DNA of 52,381 bases, from positions 1-52,381 of the IMG/VR virus record IMGVR_UViG_3300015242_000254; one strand, written 5' to 3'. The number at the start of each line of letters is the position of its first letter. Positions within the stretch are counted from its first letter, which is position 1. Below are positions 16,521-26,689 of the stretch, in pieces. The notes under the pieces are model-generated. The model made no database searches. It was given only the letters and a program-made list of their open reading frames with translations, and was not told the origin of the DNA. The position numbers were made by a program, and so were the translations under genes. Origin of the DNA: a virus.

Positions 16521-18406
16521 ACCAACCAGTTCAGCTCAAGACGCCGACCGGCACTGCCAACGGGTCGGGCACCTCCTACAGCCGAGGCAAGGTTCTCGGT
16601 ATCGCCGGAGTCATTGCTCAGGTGCAACTGCCGACCGGCGAGGTCGTACAGGTGCGTACGGACTTCCTACGCGGCAAGAGCGGGCCGCCACTGGCCGGAG
16701 AGATCTGGATCCTCGACCAGCTCTACGGGCAGTGGATGTTCGCTGTGCCGGTCGGCATCGTGGGTGGCGGTGGGGCGCTGTCCGCGCTCACCGACGTCGT
16801 CCTCACGAGCCCCAGCAACGGCCAGGCGCTCGTCTACGACTCGGCCCTGACCAAGTGGAAGAACGCGGTCCCGACGGCCGCTGCTGTGCCGTACAAGTCC
16901 TTCCTGGGCATCGCTGAGCGGGCGCTGGCATTCCTCAGCTACCAGACGAAGCCTTTCCTCGGGGTCAGTGCCGCTGCTGATTCCACTGTGGTCCTGAGCA
17001 GGCCCTATCCGTTCACCTTCACCGGCATCGTCAGCGGGTACTTCGACGCGGGCTCCTACACCCCCTCGGGCACCGTCACGGCCACGCTGGTGCTCTGCAC
17101 GAATACTGCCGTCACTTCCAGCGCAGCGACCGCCACGGTGGCCTCTGACGGCTCCTTCAGCTTCGGCTCGGCCGCCCGCAACGGTTTCAAGAGCGTGCGT
17201 ATCACCGACAGCAACGGCACCATCGCTGACTCGACCAAGTCCCCGGGTACCCTTCGTTCGATCTACGCCCCGTTCAGCGGCGGAGCCAACGGGACGCAGC
17301 CAGCCTTGACCGGCAAGAACGACACAGTCACCTACGCCTACGACCAAGCGGTCGCCATGCTCGCCGCGCTCGCCATGGGGCGGCTGGAGCTGGCTCAGCG
17401 GCTCTACGGTGGTCTCTGGCGGCAAGAGATCCCCTACTCGGCTACCAACTGGGGCTCCTGGCCGGTCATGACCGAGCAGCTCACACCGGACACCTTCAGC
17501 AATGTATTCCGACTCGACGCGCAGGGAATGGCGCTGTACGCGGTTGGTGCCTATGGTTCGGCAGCCAGCTTCGGCGACGAGATCTTCGGCTACCCCTGGA
17601 CGACTAGTCTCTCGGGCTTCGGACTCACTCCATTCACGCAAGGGGGCACGGGGCTCTACCAGTTCGGCAGCGGTACTTATCCGGTCAACACAGCTGGGTA
17701 CGCACCCATCGGTTCCGAACAGTCAGCTTCGGCCTACACCGCCGACGGCAACATGATGGCCTGGCTCGGCATCACCAAGGCTCGCCAGCTCATCCAGGCT
17801 GGCCCGATCGGCACGGCGACTGATTTGCAGGTAGCCATCATGGCCAGCCTGTGGAACGCAGGGCAGAACCGCTTCAACCGAGATTTGGCCAACTCGACCG
17901 CCGACCCGCTGCGCAACCGCATCCTCGGATACTTCTTCCTGCGCGGCATCGGTCGCAGCGAGGCGCCCAACCTCATCACCGACGCCGCGCTCACTCCGTA
18001 CAAGCACACGAGTCCCTACAGCGGGGCTAAGGGCTACTCGGCCTACCGCACCCAGGCTGAGTACCCGAACGCAAGCTACCCAATCTGGACCGAAGGTACG
18101 TTGTTGCTTGCGCTCGCCTTTCTGGTCAGTGGAGACACCAGCCGCTGGGCTCAGACCATCTCCGACCTGTTCATCGTGTCGACGGGCGTCGATGACCAGC
18201 GAGAGAACGGCGGCCCAACCGCCAACGTGGGGATCTATTTCCGCGACGTCCAGCGCATCCAGAGCACGCTTGGCGGCATTCCTTATATCCTGCCCGACTC
18301 CTCCACGGCCTTCGACTACCCGAATACCAACACCTTCAGTTGGTCCACCGCGAGCGCGGCAGCAGCCATCTTCGCGATCACCGGCGGAGGCATCTTCGGG
18401 ATCTAA
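16517..18406 (+). CDS. Baseplate spike with OB-fold base and C-terminal helical-toroid (glycosidase-like) domain
   Basis: 629 residues; ATG overlaps the hub stop. The first 75 residues (SRGKVLGIAGVIAQVQLPTGEVVQVRTDFLRG ... WMFAVPVGIVG, read as segments) fit the gp5/VgrG OB domain that plugs the tube. Next is a fibre linker (ALSALTDVVLTSPSNGQALVY) and a small beta domain. From about 265 to the end there are repeated hydrophobic helix pairs (YAYDQAVAMLAALAMG, LDAQGMALYAVGAYG, WTEGTLLLALAFLVSG, WSTASAAAAIFAITGG), the pattern of an alpha/alpha toroid as in six-hairpin glycosidases. A cell-surface glycan depolymerase or binding role is inferred; catalytic residues cannot be fixed by eye. Confidence 0.72.
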   Translation: MNQPVQLKTPTGTANGSGTSYSRGKVLGIAGVIAQVQLPTGEVVQVRTDFLRGKSGPPLAGEIWILDQLYGQWMFAVPVGIVGGGGALSALTDVVLTSPSNGQALVYDSALTKWKNAVPTAAAVPYKSFLGIAERALAFLSYQTKPFLGVSAAADSTVVLSRPYPFTFTGIVSGYFDAGSYTPSGTVTATLVLCTNTAVTSSAATATVASDGSFSFGSAARNGFKSVRITDSNGTIADSTKSPGTLRSIYAPFSGGANGTQPALTGKNDTVTYAYDQAVAMLAALAMGRLELAQRLYGGLWRQEIPYSATNWGSWPVMTEQLTPDTFSNVFRLDAQGMALYAVGAYGSAASFGDEIFGYPWTTSLSGFGLTPFTQGGTGLYQFGSGTYPVNTAGYAPIGSEQSASAYTADGNMMAWLGITKARQLIQAGPIGTATDLQVAIMASLWNAGQNRFNRDLANSTADPLRNRILGYFFLRGIGRSEAPNLITDAALTPYKHTSPYSGAKGYSAYRTQAEYPNASYPIWTEGTLLLALAFLVSGDTSRWAQTISDLFIVSTGVDDQRENGGPTANVGIYFRDVQRIQSTLGGIPYILPDSSTAFDYPNTNTFSWSTASAAAAIFAITGGGIFGI

Positions 18407-18459
18407 GAATCTGTCCGCCGACCACTTCGGGCGACGGAAGTAATGAGCTTGGAGGTGGG

Positions 18460-18888
18460 ATGCAGACACTCGCGCTGGTGCAGGGGGACCTCGTCCTCAA
18501 TTCTGGCTCATACCTGACCTTTTCGGGCCCGGATAAGATCCGCCAGGATCTCGATCTCGCACTCAACGAGGCCTACGGCGCGGATCAGTTCCACCCGCTG
18601 TGGGGATCGATCCTCGACCGCTTCATGGGCCAGCCGATCACCAGCTCGCTCAAGCAAGCGGTGCTCAACGAGGTCACTCGGGTCTTGAAGAACTACATCA
18701 CGGTGCAGATCGACGACGTCTCCTCCGACACCGTCGCCAACACCCGCAGCCGCTACGACACCGGCGACGTCGTGCAGTCGGTCGAATCGATCAACGCCGT
18801 GGTGTCCTTCGACCGGATCACGGTCACGGTAGTGCTGCAGACTCTGTCCAACCAGACCATCACCATCCAGCGACAGGTCATCGCATGA
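18460..18888 (+). CDS. Baseplate wedge protein, T4 gp25-like
   Basis: 142 residues from ATG 18460, preceded by GGAGGTGG; longer frame upstream is shadow of the spike gene. Contains the family pattern: DLVLNSGSYLTFSGPDKIRQDLDLALN, then GSILDRFMGQP and a C-terminal strand pair. gp25-type proteins form the wedge core together with baseplate J, which follows directly. Confidence 0.8.
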   Translation: MQTLALVQGDLVLNSGSYLTFSGPDKIRQDLDLALNEAYGADQFHPLWGSILDRFMGQPITSSLKQAVLNEVTRVLKNYITVQIDDVSSDTVANTRSRYDTGDVVQSVESINAVVSFDRITVTVVLQTLSNQTITIQRQVIA

Positions 18889-18918
18889 TGCTCACCGCCA
18901 ACGACCCGGAGGCTCACC

Positions 18919-20742
18919 GTGCCGACGGCGAATGATATTTCCTCCAACATCATCGACGCCCTGCGGGTCACCGAGCCCACTCTGGATACGTCGATCGGAT
19001 CGGTCATCCGCAAGATCGTCGACGCGGCCTCCGGATCGATCTCCGAGGCCTACACGGACAGCCATCTGGTCAGTTACGCCTACGACATCGACTCCAAGAC
19101 CGGCGGCGACCTCGACGACTTTTGCGCCCTGTTCGGCATCGCTCGACTGCAGGCACAGCGCGCCACCGGCGTGGTGACCTTCTCCCGGCCTTCCTCGATC
19201 GCTACCACCCGGACGGGCGTCGTCGGCGCCGGGATCCAGGTGCTGGCGATGACCACTCCGGCGGTCTACGTCCAGACCATCACCTCGGCCGTCATGGCTA
19301 TCGGCCAGACCTCGATCGACGTGCCCGTTCAGGCGCTCGTGGCTGGCCCGCAGGGCAACGTCGCGGCCGGGACCCTGGTTAACCTCGCCACGGCCATCGA
19401 CGGCGTGACCAGCTGCACCAACTCAGCCTCGCTGGCCTTCGGTACAGACTCCGAGTCGGACGACCAGCTCCGGTCCCGATTCAAGGCCACCGTGTTCCGC
19501 AACCTCGCAGGAACCGAGGCGATGTACCGCGCGATGGCCCTGCAGGTGCAGGCAGACCCGAGCGACTCGACCAGCCGGGCCGTCAGCCAGGTCAACCTGA
19601 TCGGACCGAAGAAGACCTGGACCGAGCAGGTGGCGGTCGTCTCCGGTGTCGCGAGCACGAGCCTGACCAGCGCGGCCTACATCTACCCGCGCTCGGTCTA
19701 CGTCGGCGCCAACATCAGCCAGGGCCAGTTCCTTACCCCGACCACGCAGTACACCGTCACGATCAACAACGCGGTCAACCCCGCCACCCTGCAGATCGCC
19801 AGCGTGGGCACCAACATGCCCGACGGCTTCTACGACCTGCAGTTCGACTACGTGCCGACCTACTCGCGCAATGATCCGCTCTCGACTCGGTTCGGCGCGG
19901 TCGGCGCCAACATCACCAACCGCATCGACTTGTGGGTCAACGGCATCGTCGCCCAGACCGCGACCCAGGCCTGCGTGTTCACCTCCACCAGCGCCATGCG
20001 CTTCAACACCACGCCGAACGACCCGCTGCAGGCCAGTCGCTACATCAAGCTCAACGGCAGCCCGCCCTCCAACAACGACGTCTTCGTGCCGCTCGCCTAC
20101 GGGCCGATCATCAGCGTGCCCGCCTCACTGGTTATCGGAGCGAACACCTTCGTACTCGGCACGCACTACGACATCGTCCACCAGAACGATGCCTTCGGCT
20201 ACGGACCGACCTCGCGCTACGGGCTCGTCTTCTACGTGGCCGGATCCTTGCCCGTCTCCAACACCGCGTTCTCCATCACCTACACCTACAACTCGGTGCC
20301 AGCGAGCGTGCAGAACGCGATCGAGAGCCAGTGGCGCCTGCTCGGCACGGACATGCAGGTGCACGGCGGGAAGATCGTCCAGTACCGCTACCACCTCGCG
20401 ATCGTCTTCGACCGCACCTACGACCAGTCCACGGTGACCACCAACGTCAACACTGCGCTGGCGGCCTTCATCAACGGGCTCGGCTTCAACTCCGCGATGC
20501 AGGTCAGCGACCTCCTGCAGGTGATTCACAACGTGCCCGGCGTGGACAACGCGCGCTTCCTCAACAACACCGACGACGGCACGCACTACGCGATGGAGAT
20601 CATCCTGCCCTCGGGCGCGACCGGAGCGGTGGCATCCTCCGGCGGCCGGGCGATCGACGTCTACTTCGACGATGCGTCCTACCCGCTGTTCCACAGCACC
20701 CGGATCATCGCCAAGGCGCGTAACAACTTTGGTACGCCATGA
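18919..20742 (+). CDS. Baseplate J-like wedge protein (T4 gp6 type)
   Basis: 607 residues, GTG start behind CCGGAGG. The N-terminal helix (SSNIIDALRVTEPTLDTSIG), GDLDDFCALFGIARLQAQRATGVVTFSR, the double-strand QTSIDVPVQALVAGPQGNV and the conserved DSESDDQLRSRFK are standard baseplate J features. The protein is longer than simple J proteins because of an inserted beta section (about 230-450). The C-terminus (ALAAFINGLGFNSAMQVSDLLQVIHNVPGV) also matches. It forms the ring around the hub. Confidence 0.88.
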   Translation: MPTANDISSNIIDALRVTEPTLDTSIGSVIRKIVDAASGSISEAYTDSHLVSYAYDIDSKTGGDLDDFCALFGIARLQAQRATGVVTFSRPSSIATTRTGVVGAGIQVLAMTTPAVYVQTITSAVMAIGQTSIDVPVQALVAGPQGNVAAGTLVNLATAIDGVTSCTNSASLAFGTDSESDDQLRSRFKATVFRNLAGTEAMYRAMALQVQADPSDSTSRAVSQVNLIGPKKTWTEQVAVVSGVASTSLTSAAYIYPRSVYVGANISQGQFLTPTTQYTVTINNAVNPATLQIASVGTNMPDGFYDLQFDYVPTYSRNDPLSTRFGAVGANITNRIDLWVNGIVAQTATQACVFTSTSAMRFNTTPNDPLQASRYIKLNGSPPSNNDVFVPLAYGPIISVPASLVIGANTFVLGTHYDIVHQNDAFGYGPTSRYGLVFYVAGSLPVSNTAFSITYTYNSVPASVQNAIESQWRLLGTDMQVHGGKIVQYRYHLAIVFDRTYDQSTVTTNVNTALAAFINGLGFNSAMQVSDLLQVIHNVPGVDNARFLNNTDDGTHYAMEIILPSGATGAVASSGGRAIDVYFDDASYPLFHSTRIIAKARNNFGTP

Positions 20743-22025
20743 CCAATCCCTTCAACGTCAACCAGGGCGACCAGACCAGCTTCTTCCAGTCGCAGCAGAT
20801 CGACCCGAGCACGGCCGACCTCGTCTCCGACCAGATCGATCCCACCCAGCCGCAGGTCACCGGGCTCACCTCGGTCAGCGACCCGATCATCCCCGACCGA
20901 GTGGTCGTGGACCGGCTCACGCACCTCGATCCTTCGCTCTACGACCTGCGAGACAGCTCGCACCTCATGCGCCTACTCAAGGCGCTGCTCGGCGCGGCCG
21001 GAGCCGGTGGTCTGCGCAAGCAGATGACCATGACGCGGCTGTCGGGATCGCTGTCAGGCACACACTTCCTCGATCTCGACGGCTTCTGGGGAGCGCTGTT
21101 TACGATCGGGCGCATCTCGCCCGAGTCGATGCCCGCCAATGCCGATGGCACCTCGTTCAACCCGTTCACCCAAGTCGCCGACTCCGAGACCTGGGACGAC
21201 GTCACCAGCCGCGACGGCATGTACCGCAGCCGCATCACGCAGTTCGCTCGGGCAATCAACCAGGGAGCCACCTACTACGGCATCCTTGCGGCAGCCGAGG
21301 CGCTGCTGGGCATCGAGTGCGACCTCATCGAGTCGTGGACCTACGCGGACCTGATCCCGCCGGGCCAGCTGGGCAGCGCGATCAACCCCAATACCTGGTT
21401 CGTGGTCACCTCCCAGTGGCCCACCTACGGAGCGGCCAACGGGCTGTCGTGGGGAGCGCTTGAGGGCGGTATACAGCTTCCTGGGCAAGCCCCGCTGGCC
21501 AGCCGGGGCGAAGTGATCATCCGGCCCAAGCGCGCGATCAGCCAGGAGGAGAAGCGTCAGGTCAGCCACGTGCTCGACGTGATCCGCCCAGCCGGGACGC
21601 TGATGACCGTGCTGGAATCCGGCGACGAGATCCAACAGACGTTGACCGCGCGCAGCGTGTGGGCCGACTCGGAGTCCTGGAACGTCGTCTCCGTGGTCAC
21701 CGAGCGCCCGGGCCTACTCGACCCGAGCCAGGAGATCTACCCGGCCCAGGGGCAGTACCAGGGCGCGCGTCCGGCCTTCAGTGCCTACTCCGGTGAATCG
21801 ATCAACTACAACAGCCGCGTCAGCGCGGTGAAGAGCTACCAGATGATCGACGACACCATCACCGACGCGGCCAGCGACTACGGCAGCGTGACCTACCTCG
21901 ACGGGCAGACGCACGACTACGTACCCATCGAAGCGCTCATGAGCGCCCACCAGGCCGCCGCGACCCGGGCAGCCAGCGAGGGCATCATGACGTCCTACCC
22001 GTACCCACCGGCGAGGACCTCATGA
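20739..22025 (+). CDS. Baseplate wedge protein (tail protein I-like position)
   Basis: 428 residues; ATG overlaps the J stop (ATGA). The first 60 residues are polar and extended. The middle (SSHLMRLLKALLGAAGAGGLRKQMTMTRLSGSLSGTHFLDLDGFWGALF) resembles the part of wedge proteins that contacts J, and REVIIRPKR-like strands follow (GEVIIRPKRAISQEEKRQ). It occupies the place of gpI or gp7 proteins between J and the tail fibre genes. The assignment rests mainly on order. Confidence 0.62.
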   Translation: MTNPFNVNQGDQTSFFQSQQIDPSTADLVSDQIDPTQPQVTGLTSVSDPIIPDRVVVDRLTHLDPSLYDLRDSSHLMRLLKALLGAAGAGGLRKQMTMTRLSGSLSGTHFLDLDGFWGALFTIGRISPESMPANADGTSFNPFTQVADSETWDDVTSRDGMYRSRITQFARAINQGATYYGILAAAEALLGIECDLIESWTYADLIPPGQLGSAINPNTWFVVTSQWPTYGAANGLSWGALEGGIQLPGQAPLASRGEVIIRPKRAISQEEKRQVSHVLDVIRPAGTLMTVLESGDEIQQTLTARSVWADSESWNVVSVVTERPGLLDPSQEIYPAQGQYQGARPAFSAYSGESINYNSRVSAVKSYQMIDDTITDAASDYGSVTYLDGQTHDYVPIEALMSAHQAAATRAASEGIMTSYPYPPARTS

Positions 22026-25000
22026 CCAGTTCGCTCGGATCGCTGTTCGTCGACCACTCAGACCTGTCGACCTTCAGCCAGGCCATCTCGCTCAACTCCG
22101 ACCAGGTGCCATCCCAGCAACTCGACCAGCAGTTCTGGGCGACTCCCGAGCGCAGCGTCGACTCACTCGTCCAGGAGACGCTGGAGATCACCCTGACCAG
22201 CCCGCGTCTGGTCAACACGCTCTCCTTCGACGTCGCGCGCTACCCACACACCTCGACGGTGGAGTACTTCACCGATCAGGGAGTATGGGCGCCACTCATC
22301 GACGGAGTCACCGGCGCGCCGGTGGTCACCTCGATCGTGCAGTCGGTACCGGCCAAGCTTCCCAAGGCCACGGCCGTCCCAGGGCACCTGCACCCGCAGC
22401 ACTCCTACGCGGGCCACTGGGAGCACGTCAGCCTGCAGGTCAAGCCCACGACCCTGCAACGCTTCCGGCTCGTCCTGCAGCGCAGCCTGTTCGGTCAGCC
22501 GCCACTGGACGCGTTCGGCCGAGCCATCCCCTACTCCCTTGCAGTCTCCAGCCTGCTGATCGGCTATCGAATCTCCTCGCTCGCCGAGGTCCCCCGCACG
22601 GCCCTGCAGGCCGACAGCTTCACCACCCGGCAGTCCTTCGCCACCACCGACGACTTGCTCGGTTCCTCGGTGGACTACTCGCTGCGTACCAACTTCGCGC
22701 GCAACGTCATCGGCAACACCGACGAGCAGGCCAGCCTGATCTGGCGCTGTGAGCCGCAGCCCTACCCGCGCGCCGTGGTCAGCTTCTACACAGACCTGCG
22801 TGATCCCCGAGGGCAAGGGCAGGTCGTCGACCGGATCTTCATCGACCCGATCAACAACGGCGCGCACCTCTCGCTCTACTACTGCAACCAGACGCCGGTC
22901 GGCGGGTTCAACCCGGTCGCCGACCCGCTCACCGCAGCCCAAGCCTCCTTCAGCGGGACGGCTGGCCTGCGGGGAGCAGCACTGCATCTCGGCGCCTACG
23001 GCGAGAACGCGGCTGTCGGCATCGACAACACCAATCTCGGCTTCGACCCCAGCCTGCCCTGGTGGATCGGCATCCGCGCCCGGACGAACTACGACCAGGG
23101 AGTGGACGGAACCGAGCATCCGTTGTTCGACTGCGGCGCCTTCCGGATCTCCATCACCGCCGACGGGTTGCTCCTCACGTCCTCGGCCGGGGACGTAGTC
23201 GATCTGTCGTTGGCCTACATCAACTCGCAGGACATCACCCTGATCGCGTCCTACGACGGCGTCAACTTCTTCCTGCACGCGATCACTGCGCAGGACGACG
23301 AGCAGGTCACGCAGGCCGCCTCGACCGTGATCGTGCCAACAGACATCCCGGCTCTGAGCCTCGGCAGCGACCTGGCAGGCACGGTGTTCGCCAACGTCGA
23401 GCTGTTCGACTTCATCCTCAAGGAGGAGCTGCTTCCTGATGAAGGGTTCCTCGGCGCGCCCGACGTCTACTCCAGCGTCACACAGTTCGCTACCGACGAC
23501 GGACCTTCGGCAGCCAACGCTCTGTTGCGTCTCGACTCGACCAACCCGCTGATCAGCACGGCCTACCCATCCGGGCTGTTCGGGGGACCGGCGGCCAAGT
23601 ACGAGCAGATGGTGTGGACGCCGATCCCGCGCGACTACCTTATGCAGCGTGGCTGGATGTTCCTCCCTGCCACCAAGGTGAAGTTCCTCAAGATGGAGTT
23701 CACCAATCTGCAGGCTGAATACCGCGACGTCTACGTCCCGACCACCCAGCTGATCAAGACCTTCCCGCCTGACGTGCTGGCTGACTTCGCACAGCGTGTC
23801 AAGGATCGGTCGGTCACCGCAGATGACCTCGGGCTCCTCACGATGTCCTCGCTGACCAGCGCGAGCCCCTACATCGACTTCCCGGTCTTCATCTCCACCG
23901 GCGGGACGCAGAAGGGCTACAGCAATACCGAGGCGTATGTTGCCGACGACTACACCTCCGGTAACCGGCTCTACCAGTCGCGCGGGTGGATGTGGGGCTA
24001 CCAGGCGCTGCACTCGCCCAGCTCCGCCCCACGCTGGAACAAGGTCGCCAAGCACGACTACACCACCGAGCTGGTGACCTCGACGACCAAGCTGGCCTAC
24101 TTCGTCGGACTGCGACGCATCCAGTTCGCGCGCACCGTCTTCACCGGCCAGGATGACGCCGCACAGTACGAAGACATGCTGATCGACGAAGCCAACATCG
24201 TCAGCTCGAACTGGGTCTTCGACCCCGAGCACGAGGCGCTGTCCTCCGGCGACGCGGCCAAGGCCCAGGCCGTCTCCTCGGTGTTCGGCAGCTCGCGCAA
24301 CCTGCGCGGGATCCAGTTCGCCGCTCAGCAGTCAGAGCCAGCGCAGCTGCTACTCGACCCGGACTTCGCGGATCCGAAGTACCAGCACTGGACCTTCATC
24401 GGGGATGCCGAGTTCACCCAGTCGGCGACCCTGAGTCCGCTGGTGGGCACGGTGCTCCCGGTCACCCGCTCAATCGTCACCGGCTACTGGGGAGACATCG
24501 CCCCGCTCTACCCGACGTGGGGAGACCTCGTCGCCGGAGGAGTCACCTACGGCCAGCTCATCACCAGCGGTCGTACACGTCAGACGGAAGGCGGCATCGC
24601 CAGCGTCACCCCGGTCGCCCAACCGGCAGGAGGACGGCTCCTGGCAGCTGCTCGCGTGGTGGCGCCCGCCGATCTGGTCAGTCCGCTGTGGGTGCAGATC
24701 GTGGACGCGACCACCGGCGCCGTGCTCGCCGAAGAATCGGCGATCGTACGACGCGACCAGGTCACCGAGTGGTTCACCGAGTACACCATCGGCGAGGGAG
24801 GAACCTTCAGTCCGGTGCTCTGGGGAGATCTCGTTGGACCTCCGGGCACCGCCTACCCGTCGCTGGCTGACAGCTTCGGCCGACCCAATGCCACCGTCCT
24901 CGGGGTCATGGACTCCGGTCAGCAGTGGCTCACCGGCGCCAACGGGCTGAGCCTGACCATCGCCTCACTCAAGGCCAAGACCACCGTGGTCGGTCAGTCC

Positions 25001-26689
25001 AACTACGTCGACACCAGCTCGCCGTGGGGATCGCTGAAGGTCACCCTCGGCAACGCGATCACCACCGGCACCGCGAGCGCCAGCGTGATGCTGCTGGATC
25101 TCGGCGGCTACAAGCTGATGAACGACGGGCGCATCGTCTCCACGGCCACCACGAACGCCACCGCGCCGCTATTCACCCCGGCCACCAACGACCAGCTGCG
25201 CTTCGACTTCATGCCGACCAAGGGTGTGCCCGTCGGACAGCTCCCGGCCGGAGGAAGCGCGACCCTGCTGCCGTACGCGATGGTGATCTACCGCAACAAC
25301 AACTGGGTCGCCACGGTGCTCACCGCGCGCGAGTTCCTGACGTTGCGCGGGATCGGCGGTCAGGTCAACCAGCTCTTCTCCACCTTCGTCTGGACGCCGA
25401 GCTACGCAGAGGTCCCCACCGGCACCAACGTCGTGCACATGCCGATGCCGAGCGACGGGTCCCTGTCGGCCGACAGCACCTACTGGACGGCCAGCGACGG
25501 AAGTCAGTGGTTCCTCACCGGCGCCTACGCCTTCGCCACCGGCGTGTCCTATTTCGGGGCGATCTCCACGGCCACTCCCACGGCGACCGGCGTCAGCTCG
25601 ATCACGCGAGACTACGTCGACACCTTCGGCAGCTTCGTCATCAACATCACCCAGCTCGCGGCCGGGGTGACCACCACGACCTACATGCTCGCGATACTCG
25701 ACATCGACTTCGAGAACGTGATCACGACCTACCTGCGCGCGGACGGGGCGGTCGTGAGCGTGGCTCAGGACGGCACGGTCACCGTACTCAAGTCCGGCGC
25801 GGTGCCGAGCCCGGCCAACGGGACGCTGTCGGTGCGCTACGTGCCGACCTCGATCCTGTCCTCGACGTTCAAGACCACCTACTCGGTCCAGCCCACCGAC
25901 ACCAAGGCGCTGATCTTCGTCCAGAACGGCGCGGTGCAGGGAGTCTTCTCCGGCGGGGACACTCTGTGGGTCAGTACGTGGCGCGGAATCGTCAGCTACA
26001 ACGACGGCGCGGCGCACTTCACCATCCACGAAGGCATGTCGTGGAGCCCGGATGCCAGCCAGGTCGCGCTCGACACCCGCGCCCGTACGTGGGGCGACGT
26101 CGACCAGAACAACACCCTGACCTGGGGCGACCTCGCCTTCAGCCAGAACATCAACACCGACCCGGTGGTCGTGCAGGTGGTGCAGAAGGCGGCCTCCGGC
26201 GACACCTGGTACATGGACACGCTGAGCCTGTTCAGCGACCCGATCGTCTGGGAGTTCTCCAACGACGGGGGCCGGAGCTGGGTCCCCGGGCTCGACATCC
26301 GCAACAACCCCAAGGGCGTGCTGCTCTTCCCGCCGCCTTCGCCCGGCGCCAGCAACCCGAACCCGCCGCAGAACAAGCTCACCTGGCGCGTCACCGCCTG
26401 GGGTCCGAACGCGTGGATCAGCCATCTGGTCATCCGGCCGTGGTACCAGGGATTGACCCAGGGCATCCCGCCGCGCACGGCGGCCAGCCAACAGGGGCCG
26501 AACGTCAACCCCTACGACCACTACCCGCCGATCGAGCAGGACCCGCGCTTCCGGGTGTGGAACAAGCCGATCCCGCGCTCGTGGTGGTTCGCCTACCGTG
26601 ATCACGACCCGACCCACATCAGCGACATCACCGCCCAGTGGCTCACGCTGCTCGCCGGTGACGCGCTCGTCTTGCCGGAGGTCCTCTAG
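22022..26689 (+). CDS. Very large tail/baseplate periphery protein
   Basis: 1555 residues, ATG overlapping the previous stop. It is mostly beta-rich, with lectin-like stretches (PWWIGIRARTNYDQG, FRISITADGLLLTSSAG, DITLIASYDGVNFFLHAI) resembling concanavalin-type sandwiches near 310-460, and short WGDL-type motifs (TWGDLVAGG, VLWGDLVGPPG, TWGDLAFSQ) from about 835 on. No enzyme motif was recognised. The size and position after the wedge genes fit the peripheral baseplate protein to which fibres attach. Long open frames on the opposite strand are codon-bias shadows. Confidence 0.7.
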   Translation: MTSSLGSLFVDHSDLSTFSQAISLNSDQVPSQQLDQQFWATPERSVDSLVQETLEITLTSPRLVNTLSFDVARYPHTSTVEYFTDQGVWAPLIDGVTGAPVVTSIVQSVPAKLPKATAVPGHLHPQHSYAGHWEHVSLQVKPTTLQRFRLVLQRSLFGQPPLDAFGRAIPYSLAVSSLLIGYRISSLAEVPRTALQADSFTTRQSFATTDDLLGSSVDYSLRTNFARNVIGNTDEQASLIWRCEPQPYPRAVVSFYTDLRDPRGQGQVVDRIFIDPINNGAHLSLYYCNQTPVGGFNPVADPLTAAQASFSGTAGLRGAALHLGAYGENAAVGIDNTNLGFDPSLPWWIGIRARTNYDQGVDGTEHPLFDCGAFRISITADGLLLTSSAGDVVDLSLAYINSQDITLIASYDGVNFFLHAITAQDDEQVTQAASTVIVPTDIPALSLGSDLAGTVFANVELFDFILKEELLPDEGFLGAPDVYSSVTQFATDDGPSAANALLRLDSTNPLISTAYPSGLFGGPAAKYEQMVWTPIPRDYLMQRGWMFLPATKVKFLKMEFTNLQAEYRDVYVPTTQLIKTFPPDVLADFAQRVKDRSVTADDLGLLTMSSLTSASPYIDFPVFISTGGTQKGYSNTEAYVADDYTSGNRLYQSRGWMWGYQALHSPSSAPRWNKVAKHDYTTELVTSTTKLAYFVGLRRIQFARTVFTGQDDAAQYEDMLIDEANIVSSNWVFDPEHEALSSGDAAKAQAVSSVFGSSRNLRGIQFAAQQSEPAQLLLDPDFADPKYQHWTFIGDAEFTQSATLSPLVGTVLPVTRSIVTGYWGDIAPLYPTWGDLVAGGVTYGQLITSGRTRQTEGGIASVTPVAQPAGGRLLAAARVVAPADLVSPLWVQIVDATTGAVLAEESAIVRRDQVTEWFTEYTIGEGGTFSPVLWGDLVGPPGTAYPSLADSFGRPNATVLGVMDSGQQWLTGANGLSLTIASLKAKTTVVGQSNYVDTSSPWGSLKVTLGNAITTGTASASVMLLDLGGYKLMNDGRIVSTATTNATAPLFTPATNDQLRFDFMPTKGVPVGQLPAGGSATLLPYAMVIYRNNNWVATVLTAREFLTLRGIGGQVNQLFSTFVWTPSYAEVPTGTNVVHMPMPSDGSLSADSTYWTASDGSQWFLTGAYAFATGVSYFGAISTATPTATGVSSITRDYVDTFGSFVINITQLAAGVTTTTYMLAILDIDFENVITTYLRADGAVVSVAQDGTVTVLKSGAVPSPANGTLSVRYVPTSILSSTFKTTYSVQPTDTKALIFVQNGAVQGVFSGGDTLWVSTWRGIVSYNDGAAHFTIHEGMSWSPDASQVALDTRARTWGDVDQNNTLTWGDLAFSQNINTDPVVVQVVQKAASGDTWYMDTLSLFSDPIVWEFSNDGGRSWVPGLDIRNNPKGVLLFPPPSPGASNPNPPQNKLTWRVTAWGPNAWISHLVIRPWYQGLTQGIPPRTAASQQGPNVNPYDHYPPIEQDPRFRVWNKPIPRSWWFAYRDHDPTHISDITAQWLTLLAGDALVLPEVL

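Noticed and set aside
22163-24232. 689-residue leftward open frame
   Set aside because: Antisense shadow of the large tail gene; no ribosome site and no recognisable fold.
24925-26601. 558-residue rightward frame inside the large tail gene
   Set aside because: Extremely Arg/His-rich out-of-frame product typical of GC-rich shadow coding.
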